Notes: generated by a model from the sequence alone, not told the origin. Positions 15,450-24,858 are shown, counted from the stretch's first letter. The stretch: 42,881 nt of DNA from Chloroflexota bacterium (GCA_019873665.1 JAIOAV010000025.1:1-42881), one strand, 5' to 3'. Translations and numbers: made by a program.

Positions 15450-16667
15450 ATGAGCCTACGCCAATTCGCGACTCTCACAGCCAGGCTAGGGATCGTCATC
15501 GGCCTGTTGGCGCTTGCGCTGGCAGCGTTGGCGTGCAGCGAATCGGCGACGCCGCCGCCAACCATCCCGCCCACCCGCACGCCGAAACCCACCTTTACCA
15601 GCACAGCCACCTCGTTGCCGACCGCAACAGCCGCGCTCAGCGCGACGCCAACATCTGCGCCCACAGATACACCGACCTCGGTACCGCCCACTGCCACTCC
15701 GACCGCCGTGCCGACCGAGATACCTACACCAACACCTACTCCCGATATGCATCTCAATCCGCTCAACGGGCTGCGGGTGGACGATCCGGCGCGACTCCAG
15801 CGGCGTCCGGTCCTCGTGCGCTATGGCAATGACCAGGGCGGCTGGCCGCTGGCCGGCCTCTCACAGGCGGAGATCGTCTATGAGGACTTGATGGAGGGGA
15901 ACTGGATCACGCGCTACACTGCTGTCTTTCTCGCCCAGGATCCAGACACGATCGGCCCGCTGCGCAGCGCCCGCCCGGTCAACCTGGAGATGGTGCCGCA
16001 ATACGATGGCATTTTCGTCTATTCCGGCGCCAGCATCGGCGTCAACCAGCTCTTGGCGCAAACCGACTTTCCCAAGCTCCAGGAGGGAATGGCTGGCAAT
16101 GGCTTTTACCGTAACGCCAGCAAGAAAGCGCCTTACAACCTCTACGGCAGCCTGGTGGCCGTCCGCCAGTATATGGCGGACAAGGGGCTAGAAAAGCCTG
16201 TCGAGCTGAAGGGCTTCACCTTTTCGCCGGAGGGAGCGCCGCCACCGCAGGGCCAGCCAGCGCGCAAGGTGCACATCCCCTACCCGAGCACAAGCGTAGT
16301 GGACTATACTTACGATGAGGCATCCGGCCTCTACCTGCGTTTCGTACAGGGTAAGCCGTTCGTCGAGGAACTAACGGGCAAACAGCTCAGCACGGCGAAC
16401 ATCGTCGTGATGTACGTCGAACACAAGAGCACGGACATCGTCGAGGACAGCCTCGGCAACACCGCCATCAACATCGTTACCACCGGCGAAGGTCGGGTTC
16501 TGATCTTTCGAGACGGGGTTGTGCTAGAAGGCATCTGGCGACGCCCCGCGATCACCGACTTTCCCGAGTTTCTGAATAGCCAGGGTGAGGTGATCCCGCT
16601 CAAGCCGGGCACGACCTGGATTCAGTTCGTGCCGCCCACATACAGGATAGACGTCAAAGCGGAATAG
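15450..16667 (+). CDS. DUF3048 (YerB-like) lipoprotein with Thr/Pro stalk
   Basis: A 405-residue exported lipoprotein. The signal sequence ends in the lipobox LAALAC with C29 as lipidation site. A low-complexity Thr/Pro stalk (about residues 33-95, TPTxTP-type repeats) then lifts the globular part off the membrane. Residues about 100-400 match the DUF3048/YerB family (LNPLNGLRVDDPARLQRRPV, then YGNDQGGWPLAGLSQAEIVYEDL, then IGPLRSARP). YerB of Bacillus is a lipoprotein of unknown function. ATG 15450 has GGAGGAGC upstream. A bidirectional terminator follows its stop. It is unlikely to be functionally tied to the nad operon beyond that terminator. Confidence 0.88.
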   Translation: MSLRQFATLTARLGIVIGLLALALAALACSESATPPPTIPPTRTPKPTFTSTATSLPTATAALSATPTSAPTDTPTSVPPTATPTAVPTEIPTPTPTPDMHLNPLNGLRVDDPARLQRRPVLVRYGNDQGGWPLAGLSQAEIVYEDLMEGNWITRYTAVFLAQDPDTIGPLRSARPVNLEMVPQYDGIFVYSGASIGVNQLLAQTDFPKLQEGMAGNGFYRNASKKAPYNLYGSLVAVRQYMADKGLEKPVELKGFTFSPEGAPPPQGQPARKVHIPYPSTSVVDYTYDEASGLYLRFVQGKPFVEELTGKQLSTANIVVMYVEHKSTDIVEDSLGNTAINIVTTGEGRVLIFRDGVVLEGIWRRPAITDFPEFLNSQGEVIPLKPGTTWIQFVPPTYRIDVKAE

Positions 16668-16686
16668 GCCTGGCGCTGCACAAAGA

Positions 16687-16722
16687 AAAAGCCACCCCGC
16701 GATGAGCTGCAGGGTGGCTTTT
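16687..16722. terminator. Bidirectional intrinsic terminator
   Basis: AAAAAGCCACCC (16686-16697) and GGGTGGCTTTT (16712-16722) form a 7-bp GC stem extended by A-T pairs, with a run of T on either strand. It can end both the DUF3048 transcript (+) and the nadCAB transcript (-). Confidence 0.85.
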
Positions 16723-16779
16723 CTATCGGCGACCACGTTGAAGGCGCGTAGGCTGACAGGCAAAGACACCTGCTGGACG

Positions 16780-18357
16780 TCAACTGGCCCGATAGTGGCA
16801 GCCGCGGCTTTGTCGGTTGGACCATGCCGCATCGGTAACGATGATGGCCGCCTGTACGCTGTTGCGCAAGCCGATCAGCGCATCGGTCAGACGCACGCGG
16901 CGGTAGAACTTGTCGATCTCGAGCGATAGATTTCGCAGATCGCCGATGGCGCGCTCCAGACGATGCGTGGTGCGCACCAGCCCCACGTAATTCCACATGA
17001 TGTTCTTGATAGTGCTCATGTCCTGGCTGATCAGCGCCGGGTCGGAGGTCTCGTGCAGGCCCGAATCGTCCCAGGGAGGTACATTCGCGGCGGGGAAGAG
17101 CGACACTTCCGGGGCGCGTCGCACCATATCCTCAGCGGCGCGGTAACCCCATACCAGCCCTTCCAAGAGCGAGCTGCTGCCGAGACGATTCGCCCCGTGC
17201 ACGCCGGTGCAAGACACTTCGCCCGCCGCATAGAGGTTCTGGATATTGGTCCGGCCGTACTCATCCACCCAGACGCCGCCACAGAAATAGTGCGCTGCCG
17301 GGACTACCGGGATCAGCTCCTTGGTGATGTCAACGCCATAGAATAGCGCCTTTTCATAGATGCTGGGAAAGCGTTCCTTGATCTTGTCTGCCGGCATGTG
17401 CGTGTAAAGGTCCAGATAGACGTGATCTGTGCCGCGCTCTAGCATCTCATGGTGGATGCTGCGCGCCACTACATCGCGCGGCGCCAGATCAGCCCACTGT
17501 GGATCATACTTTTCCATGAATGGTCGGCCACGCTCGTCCACCAGCTTGGCTCCCTCGCCACGCAGCGCCTCGGAGATCAAGAACACCGGCGCGTCCCGAT
17601 GGTAGAAAGCCGTGGGGTGGAACTGCACGTACTCGGCGTTGATGATGCGCGCGCCGGCGCGGTAGGCCATCGCCAGACCATCGCCGCGCGCTCCCGGTGG
17701 GTTCGTCGTGTGCAAAAAGATCTGGCCCAGGCCGCCGGTGGCCAGAAGCGTGAACTTGGCGAGGCATGTCTCCACACGGCGAGTCTCCTGGTCAAAGATG
17801 TACGCACCAATACAGGACAGCGGCTCGTATACATCCAGCGGATCGCGCGAGTGGTGCGCCGGCGTCAGCAGGTCCACCGCCGAGTGTCGAGACATGATGC
17901 AGATGTTGGGTGTCTGCTGCAGGCGCTCGACGAGCTTCTCCTCGATGGCGCGACCGGTCAGATCCCCCACATAAAGGATGCGCTCGGTGGAGTGCGCGCC
18001 TTCCCGCGTGTAATCCAGCCGTCCATCCGCGGCACGCGCAAACGGGACATTGAGGCGCTTGATCAGCATCTCGTTCAAAACGCGCGGGCCTTCCTCCGCC
18101 AGGATGCGCACCGCCTTGGGATTGCTCAGGCCCGCACCCGCCTTGAGGATATCGCTCACCAGCAGATCGGCGGAGTCTTCCGGCCCACGGTGGATGATGC
18201 CGCCTTGAGCATAGTATGTATTGGATTCGTACAACTCGGCAGCACGGGTGACGAGCGTTACGCGCAGGCCCGCTTCCGCCAGACGCAAAGCGGCCGTGCC
18301 ACCCGCGATCCCCGCCCCAATAACCAATACATCTGTCTGCCTACACGCTTTATTCAT
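16780..18357 (-). CDS. nadB: L-aspartate oxidase
   Basis: A 525-residue FAD enzyme oxidising L-aspartate to iminoaspartate, the first step of de novo NAD synthesis. The N-terminus has DVLVIGAGIAGGTAALRLAEAGLRV (FAD-binding GxGxxG), and YYAQGGI follows. HPTAFYHRDAPVFLISEALRGEGA and the C-terminal GANRLGSSSLLEGLVWGYRAA are the catalytic and flavin-contact regions of the NadB/SdhA family. The succinate dehydrogenase His used for covalent FAD is not evident. A long open frame continues upstream through nadA but encodes nothing recognisable; ATG 18357 is correct, two bases after the nadA stop (TGACTATG). Confidence 0.96.
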   Translation of the reverse strand: MNKACRQTDVLVIGAGIAGGTAALRLAEAGLRVTLVTRAAELYESNTYYAQGGIIHRGPEDSADLLVSDILKAGAGLSNPKAVRILAEEGPRVLNEMLIKRLNVPFARAADGRLDYTREGAHSTERILYVGDLTGRAIEEKLVERLQQTPNICIMSRHSAVDLLTPAHHSRDPLDVYEPLSCIGAYIFDQETRRVETCLAKFTLLATGGLGQIFLHTTNPPGARGDGLAMAYRAGARIINAEYVQFHPTAFYHRDAPVFLISEALRGEGAKLVDERGRPFMEKYDPQWADLAPRDVVARSIHHEMLERGTDHVYLDLYTHMPADKIKERFPSIYEKALFYGVDITKELIPVVPAAHYFCGGVWVDEYGRTNIQNLYAAGEVSCTGVHGANRLGSSSLLEGLVWGYRAAEDMVRRAPEVSLFPAANVPPWDDSGLHETSDPALISQDMSTIKNIMWNYVGLVRTTHRLERAIGDLRNLSLEIDKFYRRVRLTDALIGLRNSVQAAIIVTDAAWSNRQSRGCHYRAS

Positions 18358-18359
18358 AG

Positions 18360-19424
18360 TCAGCTCGCGCCGAGCATCCTTTCCAATGCGATTTTCGCTG
18401 GCTCCCTGATCTCCGAGGGCACACTCACCTGCTCGACCGGCTCTCCCGCCAGAATGCTTTCCACGCTGCGGAGCAGGTTCCAAGGGTTGATCCGCTCCAT
18501 CGAGACACAATAGGAATCGGCCAACGGGATCACCGTCTTGTCCGGACACTCTTTCGCCAGCCGGTACACCAAGTTGGCCTCTGTGCCGACGGCGATCTTG
18601 GCGCCAGCCGGAGCCTCGCGCACATAGCGAACGATATAAGACGTGGAGCCGTTGGCATCGGCCAGCGCGACCACGTCCGGCGTGCATTCGGGATGCACAA
18701 CTATCTGAATATCCGGATACCTGGCGCGGACGGCGATGACGTGTTCGATGGCGAATTGCACATGCACGTTGCAAAAGCCGCGCCACACGATGAACCGCGC
18801 CTCCTCTATATTCGGGTTGCCGCCATATGGGCGGCTGGGATTCCAGATCATGATCTCGTCCGCCGGAATACCCATGGCCAGCGCCGTATTCGCCCCCAGA
18901 TTCTGATCCGGGACAAAGAGGACATGGCCCGTCCGTTCCAGCGCCCAGCGGCAGATCTTGGCCGCGTTCGACGAGGTGCAGGCGATGCCGCCGTGCGCGC
19001 CACAGAATGCCTTGAGTGAGGCCACCGAGTTCACATAGGTGATGGGCGTCACATCGCCGGGCCACAACGCGTCGAGATCCGCCCAGGCTCGCTCCACCTC
19101 ATCTGTCTCCGCCATGTCAGCCATAATGCAGCCAGCACGCACGTCAGGGATCACTACGATCTGATCCGAGCGGCTGAGGATGGAGGCGGTCTCGGCCATA
19201 AAGTGGACGCCGCAGAAGACGATATAGCGCGCCTCGCTCGCCTGCGCAGCGCGCCGCGACAGCTCCAGCGAATCGCCGCGATAGTCCGCAAACTGGATGA
19301 CGGCATCGCTCATATAGTGATGGCCAAGAATGACCATCTCCTTGCCGAGCTTCTCTTTAGCCGCCCAGATACGGGCAGCGACCTCGCTCTCTGATAGGCG
19401 TTTGTATATCTCCGGTAGGACCAA
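18360..19424 (-). CDS. nadA: Quinolinate synthase
   Basis: A 354-residue [4Fe-4S] enzyme condensing iminoaspartate with dihydroxyacetone phosphate to quinolinate. The three cluster-binding cysteines are probably C99 (RAGCIMAD), C218 (GFCNVHVQF) and C306 (DSYCVSMERINPWNLL). Substrate regions ILGHHYMSDAVIQFADYRGDS, YVNSVASLKAF and VVHPECTPDVVALADANGST are conserved. It lies between nadC (16 bases upstream) and nadB (2 bases downstream), so NadA receives its unstable substrate from the neighbouring NadB. Start ATG 19424 (MVLPEIYKRL) is near the usual N-terminus. Confidence 0.96.
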   Translation of the reverse strand: MVLPEIYKRLSESEVAARIWAAKEKLGKEMVILGHHYMSDAVIQFADYRGDSLELSRRAAQASEARYIVFCGVHFMAETASILSRSDQIVVIPDVRAGCIMADMAETDEVERAWADLDALWPGDVTPITYVNSVASLKAFCGAHGGIACTSSNAAKICRWALERTGHVLFVPDQNLGANTALAMGIPADEIMIWNPSRPYGGNPNIEEARFIVWRGFCNVHVQFAIEHVIAVRARYPDIQIVVHPECTPDVVALADANGSTSYIVRYVREAPAGAKIAVGTEANLVYRLAKECPDKTVIPLADSYCVSMERINPWNLLRSVESILAGEPVEQVSVPSEIREPAKIALERMLGAS

Positions 19425-19440
19425 GGCCCGGCTCCTTTGT

Positions 19441-20310
19441 TCAGAACTGCGGTGCGGCCGCTCTATGAGATGGAAGGAAATCGAGACTGAGATCGAGCGC
19501 CTTGGCAGAATGCGTCAGCGCGCCGCTGGAGATGAAATCCACGCCCGTCTCGGCGATCTGGCGCACGGTCTCCAGCGTGACGTTGCCAGATGCCTCCAGC
19601 GGCACGCGCCCGTTGACGAGTTGCACTGCCTGACGCATCTGCTCGCACGTCATGTTGTCCAACAGAATGCGGTCCACTGCCAGCATCGCCGCCTCGCGCA
19701 CATCGTCCAGCGTGCGCGCCTCCACCTCGATCAACAGCCCCGCCGCGTTCCGCGCGCGAACCCGTTGCACCGCTCCGGTGATACTGCCCGCCGCTTCGAT
19801 GTGATTATCCTTGATCAACACCATGTCATAGAGGCCGATACGATGGTTGGCACCGCCGCCCATGCGCACGGCATACTTTTCCAGGAACCGCAGGCCCGGG
19901 GTGGTCTTGCGCGTATCAAGGATCACCGCTTTGGTACCGGCCACCGCGTCCACGAAGGCGCGGGTGAGGGTGGCGATGCCGGAGAGGCGCTGCAAGAAGT
20001 TGAGAGCCACCCGCTCAGCGGTGAGGATGCCACGCGTGGGGCCAGCGATGCGGGCCACCACATCCTTCGGCTGCAATCGGTCGCCATCAGTGAGCAGCGG
20101 TTCAAAGCGGATGCGCTCATCCACCAGCGCAAAGACATCTCGCGCCACATCCAGCCCGGCGAGGACGCCGGCAGTCTTGGCCAGAATGATCGCCTCCGAA
20201 CGCTGACTCTCCGGGATGATCCAATTGGTGGTTACATCGCCGGGACCGATGTCCTCTGCGAGGGCACGCCTGATCACGGCCAGCCGTTCCTCATACGAGA
20301 CGTTCATCAT
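19441..20310 (-). CDS. nadC: Nicotinate-nucleotide pyrophosphorylase (carboxylating)
   Basis: A 289-residue enzyme making nicotinate mononucleotide from quinolinate and PRPP. It shows EDIGPGDVTT, LNFLQRLSGIATLT, ILDTRKTTPGLRFLEKYAVRMGGG, then NHRIGLYDMVLIKDNHI, EVEARTLDDV and the final SSGALTHSAKALDLSLDF; all are active-site segments of NadC. It starts with two ATGs (20310, 20307); GAGAGGATG lies upstream. It is the first gene of the nadC-nadA-nadB operon, behind a strong promoter at 20383-20410, with a leader of about 66 bases in which no obvious operator is visible. Confidence 0.95.
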   Translation of the reverse strand: MMNVSYEERLAVIRRALAEDIGPGDVTTNWIIPESQRSEAIILAKTAGVLAGLDVARDVFALVDERIRFEPLLTDGDRLQPKDVVARIAGPTRGILTAERVALNFLQRLSGIATLTRAFVDAVAGTKAVILDTRKTTPGLRFLEKYAVRMGGGANHRIGLYDMVLIKDNHIEAAGSITGAVQRVRARNAAGLLIEVEARTLDDVREAAMLAVDRILLDNMTCEQMRQAVQLVNGRVPLEASGNVTLETVRQIAETGVDFISSGALTHSAKALDLSLDFLPSHRAAAPQF

Positions 20311-20382
20311 CTGTTCGTCATCCTCTCGTCGAGCTGATCACGGGATGCCAAGCGATGTCCATCAGGGTCTTGGGCCCAAACC

Positions 20383-20410
20383 ATTATATGCCGAAAGAGA
20401 GGGGCGTCAA
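20383..20410 (-). promoter_or_regulatory. Strong promoter of the nadCAB operon
   Basis: On the minus strand TTGACG (20410-20405), 16 bases, and a perfect TATAAT (20388-20383). Transcription would start near 20376, about 66 bases before nadC. Confidence 0.75.
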
Positions 20411-20452
20411 AGGTTGGGAAAGGCCTTCTGCCGCCGCCGCACATGCCCTGGC

Positions 20453-21922
20453 TCACTGGCGCGCTTCGCCGGACAGGGCCTCAACCGCGGGCAGCGTCCG
20501 GCGGATCACCTCCCATGCCTCACGGGCCCGCTGCAGCGTGTCCGTGGCGTCCTGCACGCTGCCATAGTGCGCGCGCACATACGCCTCGGTGAGAAAGCTG
20601 ATCTCAGCGCTCTGCTCCGGCCATGCCCGCTGCAACACGGCGCGATATTCATAAGGGGTCTGCGACTGGCCCCGGGGATAGCCCCGTTCCGCCGCCAGCG
20701 CATTCAGGCTGGCATAGATGCGCCGGATCGAGATCAGCGAATAACGGTCGCTGAGCCGGCGCGCCAGATGACCAGCGCCATCGCGCAGCCGCGCCCAGCC
20801 ACCACGCAGCAATGCCGCCAGATCATCCAGGAAATCGTCGCGTGAAAAGACCGACTCGCGCGTTTCGTCCCGCTGGGTGGCCCGCAGTCGCAACTGCCGC
20901 CGAAATGCCAGGAACACCAGCAAGACCGCCAGCAGCACCAACCCAATCAGGAACGCATCCCGGCCTATCTTGAGCCATTGGAGGAGCGTGCCGCTCGCTG
21001 CCTCTTCCGGCAGCTCATCCAGCTCACCCAGTTGCGGCAGTTGCAGCTCGATCGGCTCCGCTTCGCCCATCAGACTGCGCACCCAGTTGATGAGGCGGAT
21101 GATGAACCAGAAGATCACATTCAGGATCGCAATAAAGATGCGCGCCAACAGCTGCCCCAGCGGTTCGGTGATGGGGCGCAGCAGATCGAAAAACGCGCGG
21201 ATGTGATCTAGGGAAAAGAGCGACGTGGCAAACAGGGCGAGCAACAACACCAGCGCCGCGCTGACGATCAGGATGATCAGCCAGCCCCGGCCAAAGGGCG
21301 CGCGGGCGCCGCCGCGCGTCAACCCCACTTCGGTGATGCGGCCCAACGCCAGCGCTAGCAAACCAAAGTAGAAGAAGAACAGTAGCAGCGCGGTGTGAGT
21401 GGGCGGCGCGCCAAAGGCCGCGGAAATCATATAGAGCATAAAAGAGACGATACCGAGACGGAGATGAAACCCCGCGGTCGCCAGCCCCAGGCTATCTCGC
21501 GCCAACTGCAGGCCCCGTCCCCATATCAGGAGGCCGAGCACAAAGATCAGCAGGTGCGGCGGGATGGCCAGCCGATATGCCATCACATCTCGTGCCAGTT
21601 GCCCGAGCCAGCGCAGCGACAGCCAGGAATAGCTGCCGTATAGCTGGAACTTGAGCGTCGCCAGAACCGCCAGCACCGCAAGGGCCGCGTTGAGGGCTTG
21701 CTGCTGGCGCAGGTTGAGCGTCAGGTTGTTCAGGGCACGCGCCACATAAACCGCCAGCAGATACCAGAACCCGATGGCGACCGGCGAGACGAGATACGCC
21801 GGGCCCGCTGCTATGGCCAGAAAGAGAGCGATCCAGGGATACACCCAACAGGTGTCCATCGCGGCCACAGCGAAGAGGAGGAACTCGTGGCGCCAATCCA
21901 CCAGGCGGAGGAAAAACCTCAT
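20453..21922 (-). CDS. Multi-pass membrane protein with C-terminal DUF4129 domain
   Basis: A 489-residue integral membrane protein. Hydrophobic spans lie at about residues 15-75, 80-100, 120-140, 150-205, 215-240, 260-285 and 325-345. A cytosolic C-terminal domain (about 390-480) has IRRIYASLNALAAERGYPRGQSQTPYEY, the DUF4129 signature. Such proteins occur with MoxR, DUF58 and often transglutaminase genes; no transglutaminase core is present here, which is the short variant. It starts with ATG 21922 overlapping the DUF58 stop by four bases (ATGA), so it is translationally coupled. The role of the complex is unknown, possibly envelope protein maturation. Confidence 0.82.
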   Translation of the reverse strand: MRFFLRLVDWRHEFLLFAVAAMDTCWVYPWIALFLAIAAGPAYLVSPVAIGFWYLLAVYVARALNNLTLNLRQQQALNAALAVLAVLATLKFQLYGSYSWLSLRWLGQLARDVMAYRLAIPPHLLIFVLGLLIWGRGLQLARDSLGLATAGFHLRLGIVSFMLYMISAAFGAPPTHTALLLFFFYFGLLALALGRITEVGLTRGGARAPFGRGWLIILIVSAALVLLLALFATSLFSLDHIRAFFDLLRPITEPLGQLLARIFIAILNVIFWFIIRLINWVRSLMGEAEPIELQLPQLGELDELPEEAASGTLLQWLKIGRDAFLIGLVLLAVLLVFLAFRRQLRLRATQRDETRESVFSRDDFLDDLAALLRGGWARLRDGAGHLARRLSDRYSLISIRRIYASLNALAAERGYPRGQSQTPYEYRAVLQRAWPEQSAEISFLTEAYVRAHYGSVQDATDTLQRAREAWEVIRRTLPAVEALSGEARQ

Positions 21923-23139
21923 ACGGGCACCGCCTCCTCCTGCCGCGTCGGAAGGCTTTGCGCAGGCGACAGGTGATGAACGACAATGCCGGGGATCTCT
22001 TCCTTCGGCGCGTCGGCATCCAGCGAGACGAGCACAAGCCGCCGCCCCGCATCTCGCAATGCGATCATGGTCGCCAATAGCTCTTCAGTTACCACGGAGG
22101 TTACAACCGCCAGCGTCGCGCCCCACGGCAGGTGCGGGCTTTGTCGGACCAGCAAGTCCTCGATGGTGAGAGTGGGCAGCGAGGAGACGACGGCCAACGC
22201 TTCCAGAATGCGCATAAGCTGGTCCGGGTCACGGCTGGGGAGCACCTTCAGGAGTTGATGCGAGTAGGGCCAGCAACCATTCGCCAGCACGCCAACCTGA
22301 TACCGCCGTTCGACGGCATCGCTGGCCAGCGATGCCGCCACGCTCAGGGTGCGCTCCAGCCGTTCGGGGATCACCCCCTGCCAGTACTTGGGCAAGGTGG
22401 CGATGTTCACCATCAAGACGAGCTGTGAGGTGGTCGTCGGCTCATACACCTTGACTTGCAGCTCCTGGCGACGCGCCGTCGCCTTCCAGTGAATCCGCTT
22501 GAACTCGTCCCCCGGCCCATAGTCGCGCACGCCGATGGTGCGGCTGGGGTCCTCAAAGATGCGCTGCCTAGCCTTGATCTCACCAAAGGGGTCCTTGGGC
22601 GGAAAGCCCAACTCCGGCAACGGCCTGACTTGGGGATAGACGATGAGCCAGTCGCGCTGGGGGAACGAAGCCGATTCGCTAAAGAGGCCAAAGAGATCGC
22701 CGGAGGCAAGGCGCGCAGGGCCAAAGGCATGATACCCGCGCTGATCGCAGAGGAGCCGGTAGCGCCAGCTCACCCGCTCATACCAGCGCAGCGACATGAG
22801 ATTGACCAGGTACTCGGTGCCGGGCGCGGGGGAGATCGTCACCTCGTCCAGCAATGTTACACGGACAGGGAATTCGTCCTCGATGCGCAGCCACGCCAGC
22901 GGTAGGATCTTGCGGTTCGTCACCTGCAGCATCAGATCAACCGTTTCCCCCATAAAAACGCGCTGTGCGCTCAGCGTGCGTGTGTACTCCAAGCGGCGCA
23001 GCGCATAGCGGTTCCAGAGCCATGCCACAGGGATGATCGTGCTCAACAGGATGGCGAGCATCAGCATCCCTCCCTGTTGGCCAACCACCCCGATCAGCAC
23101 CATCAGGAAGATCAGGCTGATCCAGCGATCGTTGAACAT
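21919..23139 (-). CDS. DUF58 domain protein
   Basis: A 406-residue protein with two N-terminal membrane helices (about residues 8-45) and a cytosolic part. The DUF58 signature is RTIGVRDYGPGDEFKRIHWKATARRQELQVKVYEP (about 195-230), followed by a von Willebrand A-like fold. DUF58 proteins are partners of MoxR ATPases; in other bacteria the pair helps insert metals or mature secreted proteins. It is nine bases after the MoxR gene and overlaps the DUF4129 gene by four bases. The operon order MoxR-DUF58-DUF4129 is widespread. Confidence 0.88.
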   Translation of the reverse strand: MFNDRWISLIFLMVLIGVVGQQGGMLMLAILLSTIIPVAWLWNRYALRRLEYTRTLSAQRVFMGETVDLMLQVTNRKILPLAWLRIEDEFPVRVTLLDEVTISPAPGTEYLVNLMSLRWYERVSWRYRLLCDQRGYHAFGPARLASGDLFGLFSESASFPQRDWLIVYPQVRPLPELGFPPKDPFGEIKARQRIFEDPSRTIGVRDYGPGDEFKRIHWKATARRQELQVKVYEPTTTSQLVLMVNIATLPKYWQGVIPERLERTLSVAASLASDAVERRYQVGVLANGCWPYSHQLLKVLPSRDPDQLMRILEALAVVSSLPTLTIEDLLVRQSPHLPWGATLAVVTSVVTEELLATMIALRDAGRRLVLVSLDADAPKEEIPGIVVHHLSPAQSLPTRQEEAVPV

Positions 23140-23148
23140 ACAGCCGCC

Positions 23149-24087
23149 TTATAGCGTATCCACCGGAATCGGCACCGCGGCCAGCGCCTCGCGCACCACC
23201 TCGTCCGGCGTATGGCCACGCAGCCGCGTCTGCGGACTGACGATGATGCGGTGCGCGAGCACCGGAAACGCCAGCGCTTTGACGTCATCCGGTGTGACGA
23301 ACTCACGCCCGCGGATGGCAGCCAGCGCCTGCGCGGCCTTATAGAGCGCCAGCGTGCCACGCGGGCTGACACCCAACTGCACCACGTCGCGGTCGCGGGT
23401 GGCGCGCGCCACCTGCACGATATAGCGGCGCACCGACTCTTCCACCCGCACCCGGCTGCGGGCAGCCTGTGCCGCGATCAGATCGGCCGCCGAGATCACC
23501 GGCTCCAGGCTCGCCAGCGGGTCCTCGCCCTCGAAACGGAGGAGGATCAGGTTCTCGTCCTCCTCGCTGGGATACCCCAGCTTGATGCGCATCAAGAAGC
23601 GATCGATCTGTGCCTCAGGCAGCGGGAAAGTGCCCTCCAGCTCGATCGGGTTCTGCGTTGCCAACACGAGAAACGGACGTGGCAGCGGACGGGTCTCGCC
23701 GTCCACCGTTACCTGGCGCTCCTGCATCGCCTCCAGTAGCGCGGATTGCGTGCGGGGTGTGGCGCGATTGATCTCGTCGGCCAGCACGATCTGCGCCAGG
23801 ATGGGCCCCGGGCGGAATTCGAACTCCTGTCGCTTCTGGTTAAAGTAGGAGATGCCCGTTACATCCGAGGGGAGCAGGTCCGGCGTGAACTGGATGCGCT
23901 GGAAGGTGCAGCCGAGGGAGCGCGCGATCGCCTTGGCCAGCGTGGTCTTGCCAATCCCCGGTACATCTTCCACCAGAATATGCCCCTCTGCCAGGAGCGC
24001 AACCAGCGCTAACTCGATCACCTCCCATTTGCCTACGATGATCTTTTCGACATTCGCGATGACGCGTTCGGCCATCTCCTGAATCAT
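23149..24087 (-). CDS. MoxR-type AAA+ ATPase
   Basis: A 312-residue AAA+ protein of the MoxR family, chaperone-like ATPases that work with DUF58 or VWA proteins. Walker A is [14 protein letters not shown] (about residues 38-51), Walker B is [24 protein letters not shown], sensor 1 is [25 protein letters not shown], and the C-terminal lid domain carries [17 protein letters not shown]. It is the first gene of the operon with DUF58 and DUF4129. ATG 24087 (or an internal ATG at codon 5) is the start. No clear promoter could be recognised in the 214 bases upstream. Confidence 0.92.
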   Translation of the reverse strand: MIQEMAERVIANVEKIIVGKWEVIELALVALLAEGHILVEDVPGIGKTTLAKAIARSLGCTFQRIQFTPDLLPSDVTGISYFNQKRQEFEFRPGPILAQIVLADEINRATPRTQSALLEAMQERQVTVDGETRPLPRPFLVLATQNPIELEGTFPLPEAQIDRFLMRIKLGYPSEEDENLILLRFEGEDPLASLEPVISAADLIAAQAARSRVRVEESVRRYIVQVARATRDRDVVQLGVSPRGTLALYKAAQALAAIRGREFVTPDDVKALAFPVLAHRIIVSPQTRLRGHTPDEVVREALAAVPIPVDTL

Positions 24088-24275
24088 CAGTCACTCCATC
24101 CAACAGATTTCGCAAGATATACCTTCCGATAATACCCCCGTGCGCCGCATGCGGTTCAGTCAGCAGCCAACAACGCGAAACAGGCCCCCACCCACGGACG
24201 TGAGTGGCATCGCCTCACTTCACCTCCGCCGGGCAAGGGCCTGCTCAGGATGTCGTATCACATAGCCAGGTGCGC

Positions 24276-24292
24276 CCGCCCCGTGGGGGCGG
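24276..24292. other. GC-rich hairpin after ssb, no U-tract
   Basis: CCGCCCC (24276-24282), GTG loop, GGGGCGG (24286-24292). It lies 10 bases past the ssb stop and may slow RNA polymerase, but no run of T follows on the minus strand, so it is not called a terminator. The remaining gap to the MoxR start shows nothing else recognisable. Confidence 0.4.
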
Positions 24293-24301
24293 CAGGCAGC
24301 G

Positions 24302-24709
24302 CTAAAATGGGAGATCCTCTTCGTTGCCCGGCCCTTCCGGCTCCGCCATCTCGGCGCCCGGGCCAAATGCGCCTTCGCGCTCGCCACGCCCGCCGAGGAA
24401 CTTGACGTTGCGAGCGGTGAGCTCAAGGGTGGCGCGCGGGGTGCCATCCTGGCCGCTCCATGCCGAGGCATCAATCTCGCCTTCCACGAGCACCAACCGT
24501 CCTTTTGCCAGATACTGGTTACAGGTCTCGGCGAGTTTGCGCCATGCTTTGACGCGGAACCAGGTAGTCTTCTCCTGCTGCTCGCCATTGGCATTGGTCC
24601 AGCGGCGGGTGGTGGCAATCGAGAACTCGGTTACCGGCGTGCCGTTGGGCAAATACCGCATCTCGGGATCGCGGCCCAGATGCCCTACCACGATAGTCGT
24701 CTGGTACAT
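24302..24709 (-). CDS. ssb: Single-stranded DNA-binding protein
   Basis: A 135-residue OB-fold protein covering single-stranded DNA during replication and repair. It begins MYQTTIVVGHLGRDPEMRYLPNGTPVTEFSIATTRRW and has TTWFRVKAWRKLAETCNQYLAKGRLVLVEG; it ends in the acidic tail EEDLPF, which recruits partner proteins in the same way as the usual DDIPF tail. The frame is open to 24775, but ATG 24709 has GGAGG 7-8 bases upstream and gives the standard start. It stands alone between the thiamine transporter operon and the MoxR operon, with its own tandem promoters. Confidence 0.95.
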   Translation of the reverse strand: MYQTTIVVGHLGRDPEMRYLPNGTPVTEFSIATTRRWTNANGEQQEKTTWFRVKAWRKLAETCNQYLAKGRLVLVEGEIDASAWSGQDGTPRATLELTARNVKFLGGRGEREGAFGPGAEMAEPEGPGNEEDLPF

Positions 24710-24747
24710 TGGCTGCCTCCTTACGCTCTTGCGCGTACGCTCTGCCC

Positions 24748-24775
24748 ATTCTAGCCGAATCGCGCCTCTTGTCAA
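24748..24775 (-). promoter_or_regulatory. ssb promoter, proximal
   Basis: TTGACA (24775-24770), 16 bases, TAGAAT (24753-24748) on the minus strand. The start of transcription would be near 24741, about 32 bases before ssb. Confidence 0.65.
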
Positions 24776-24813
24776 GCCAGATCAAGAGGAAAACAGAACT
24801 TTTGTTCTACTAC

Positions 24814-24842
24814 AATGTATCCCAATTCGGTTTTTTTGTCAA
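24814..24842 (-). promoter_or_regulatory. ssb promoter, distal
   Basis: TTGACA (24842-24837), 17 bases, TACATT (24819-24814) on the minus strand. It lies just past the stop of the transporter gene ykoC, in an A/T-rich patch. It would give a second, longer ssb transcript. Confidence 0.55.
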
Positions 24843-24858
24843 GCAGCGGGTCGCGGCT

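Noticed and set aside
18358-19065. Apparent 236-residue N-terminal extension of NadB running through nadA
   Set aside because: It lies in another frame of nadA, contains no recognisable sequence, and NadB normally begins at the FAD motif near ATG 18357.
24276-24292. Rho-independent terminator for ssb
   Set aside because: The GC hairpin is good but no T-run follows on the minus strand, so it is listed only as a hairpin.
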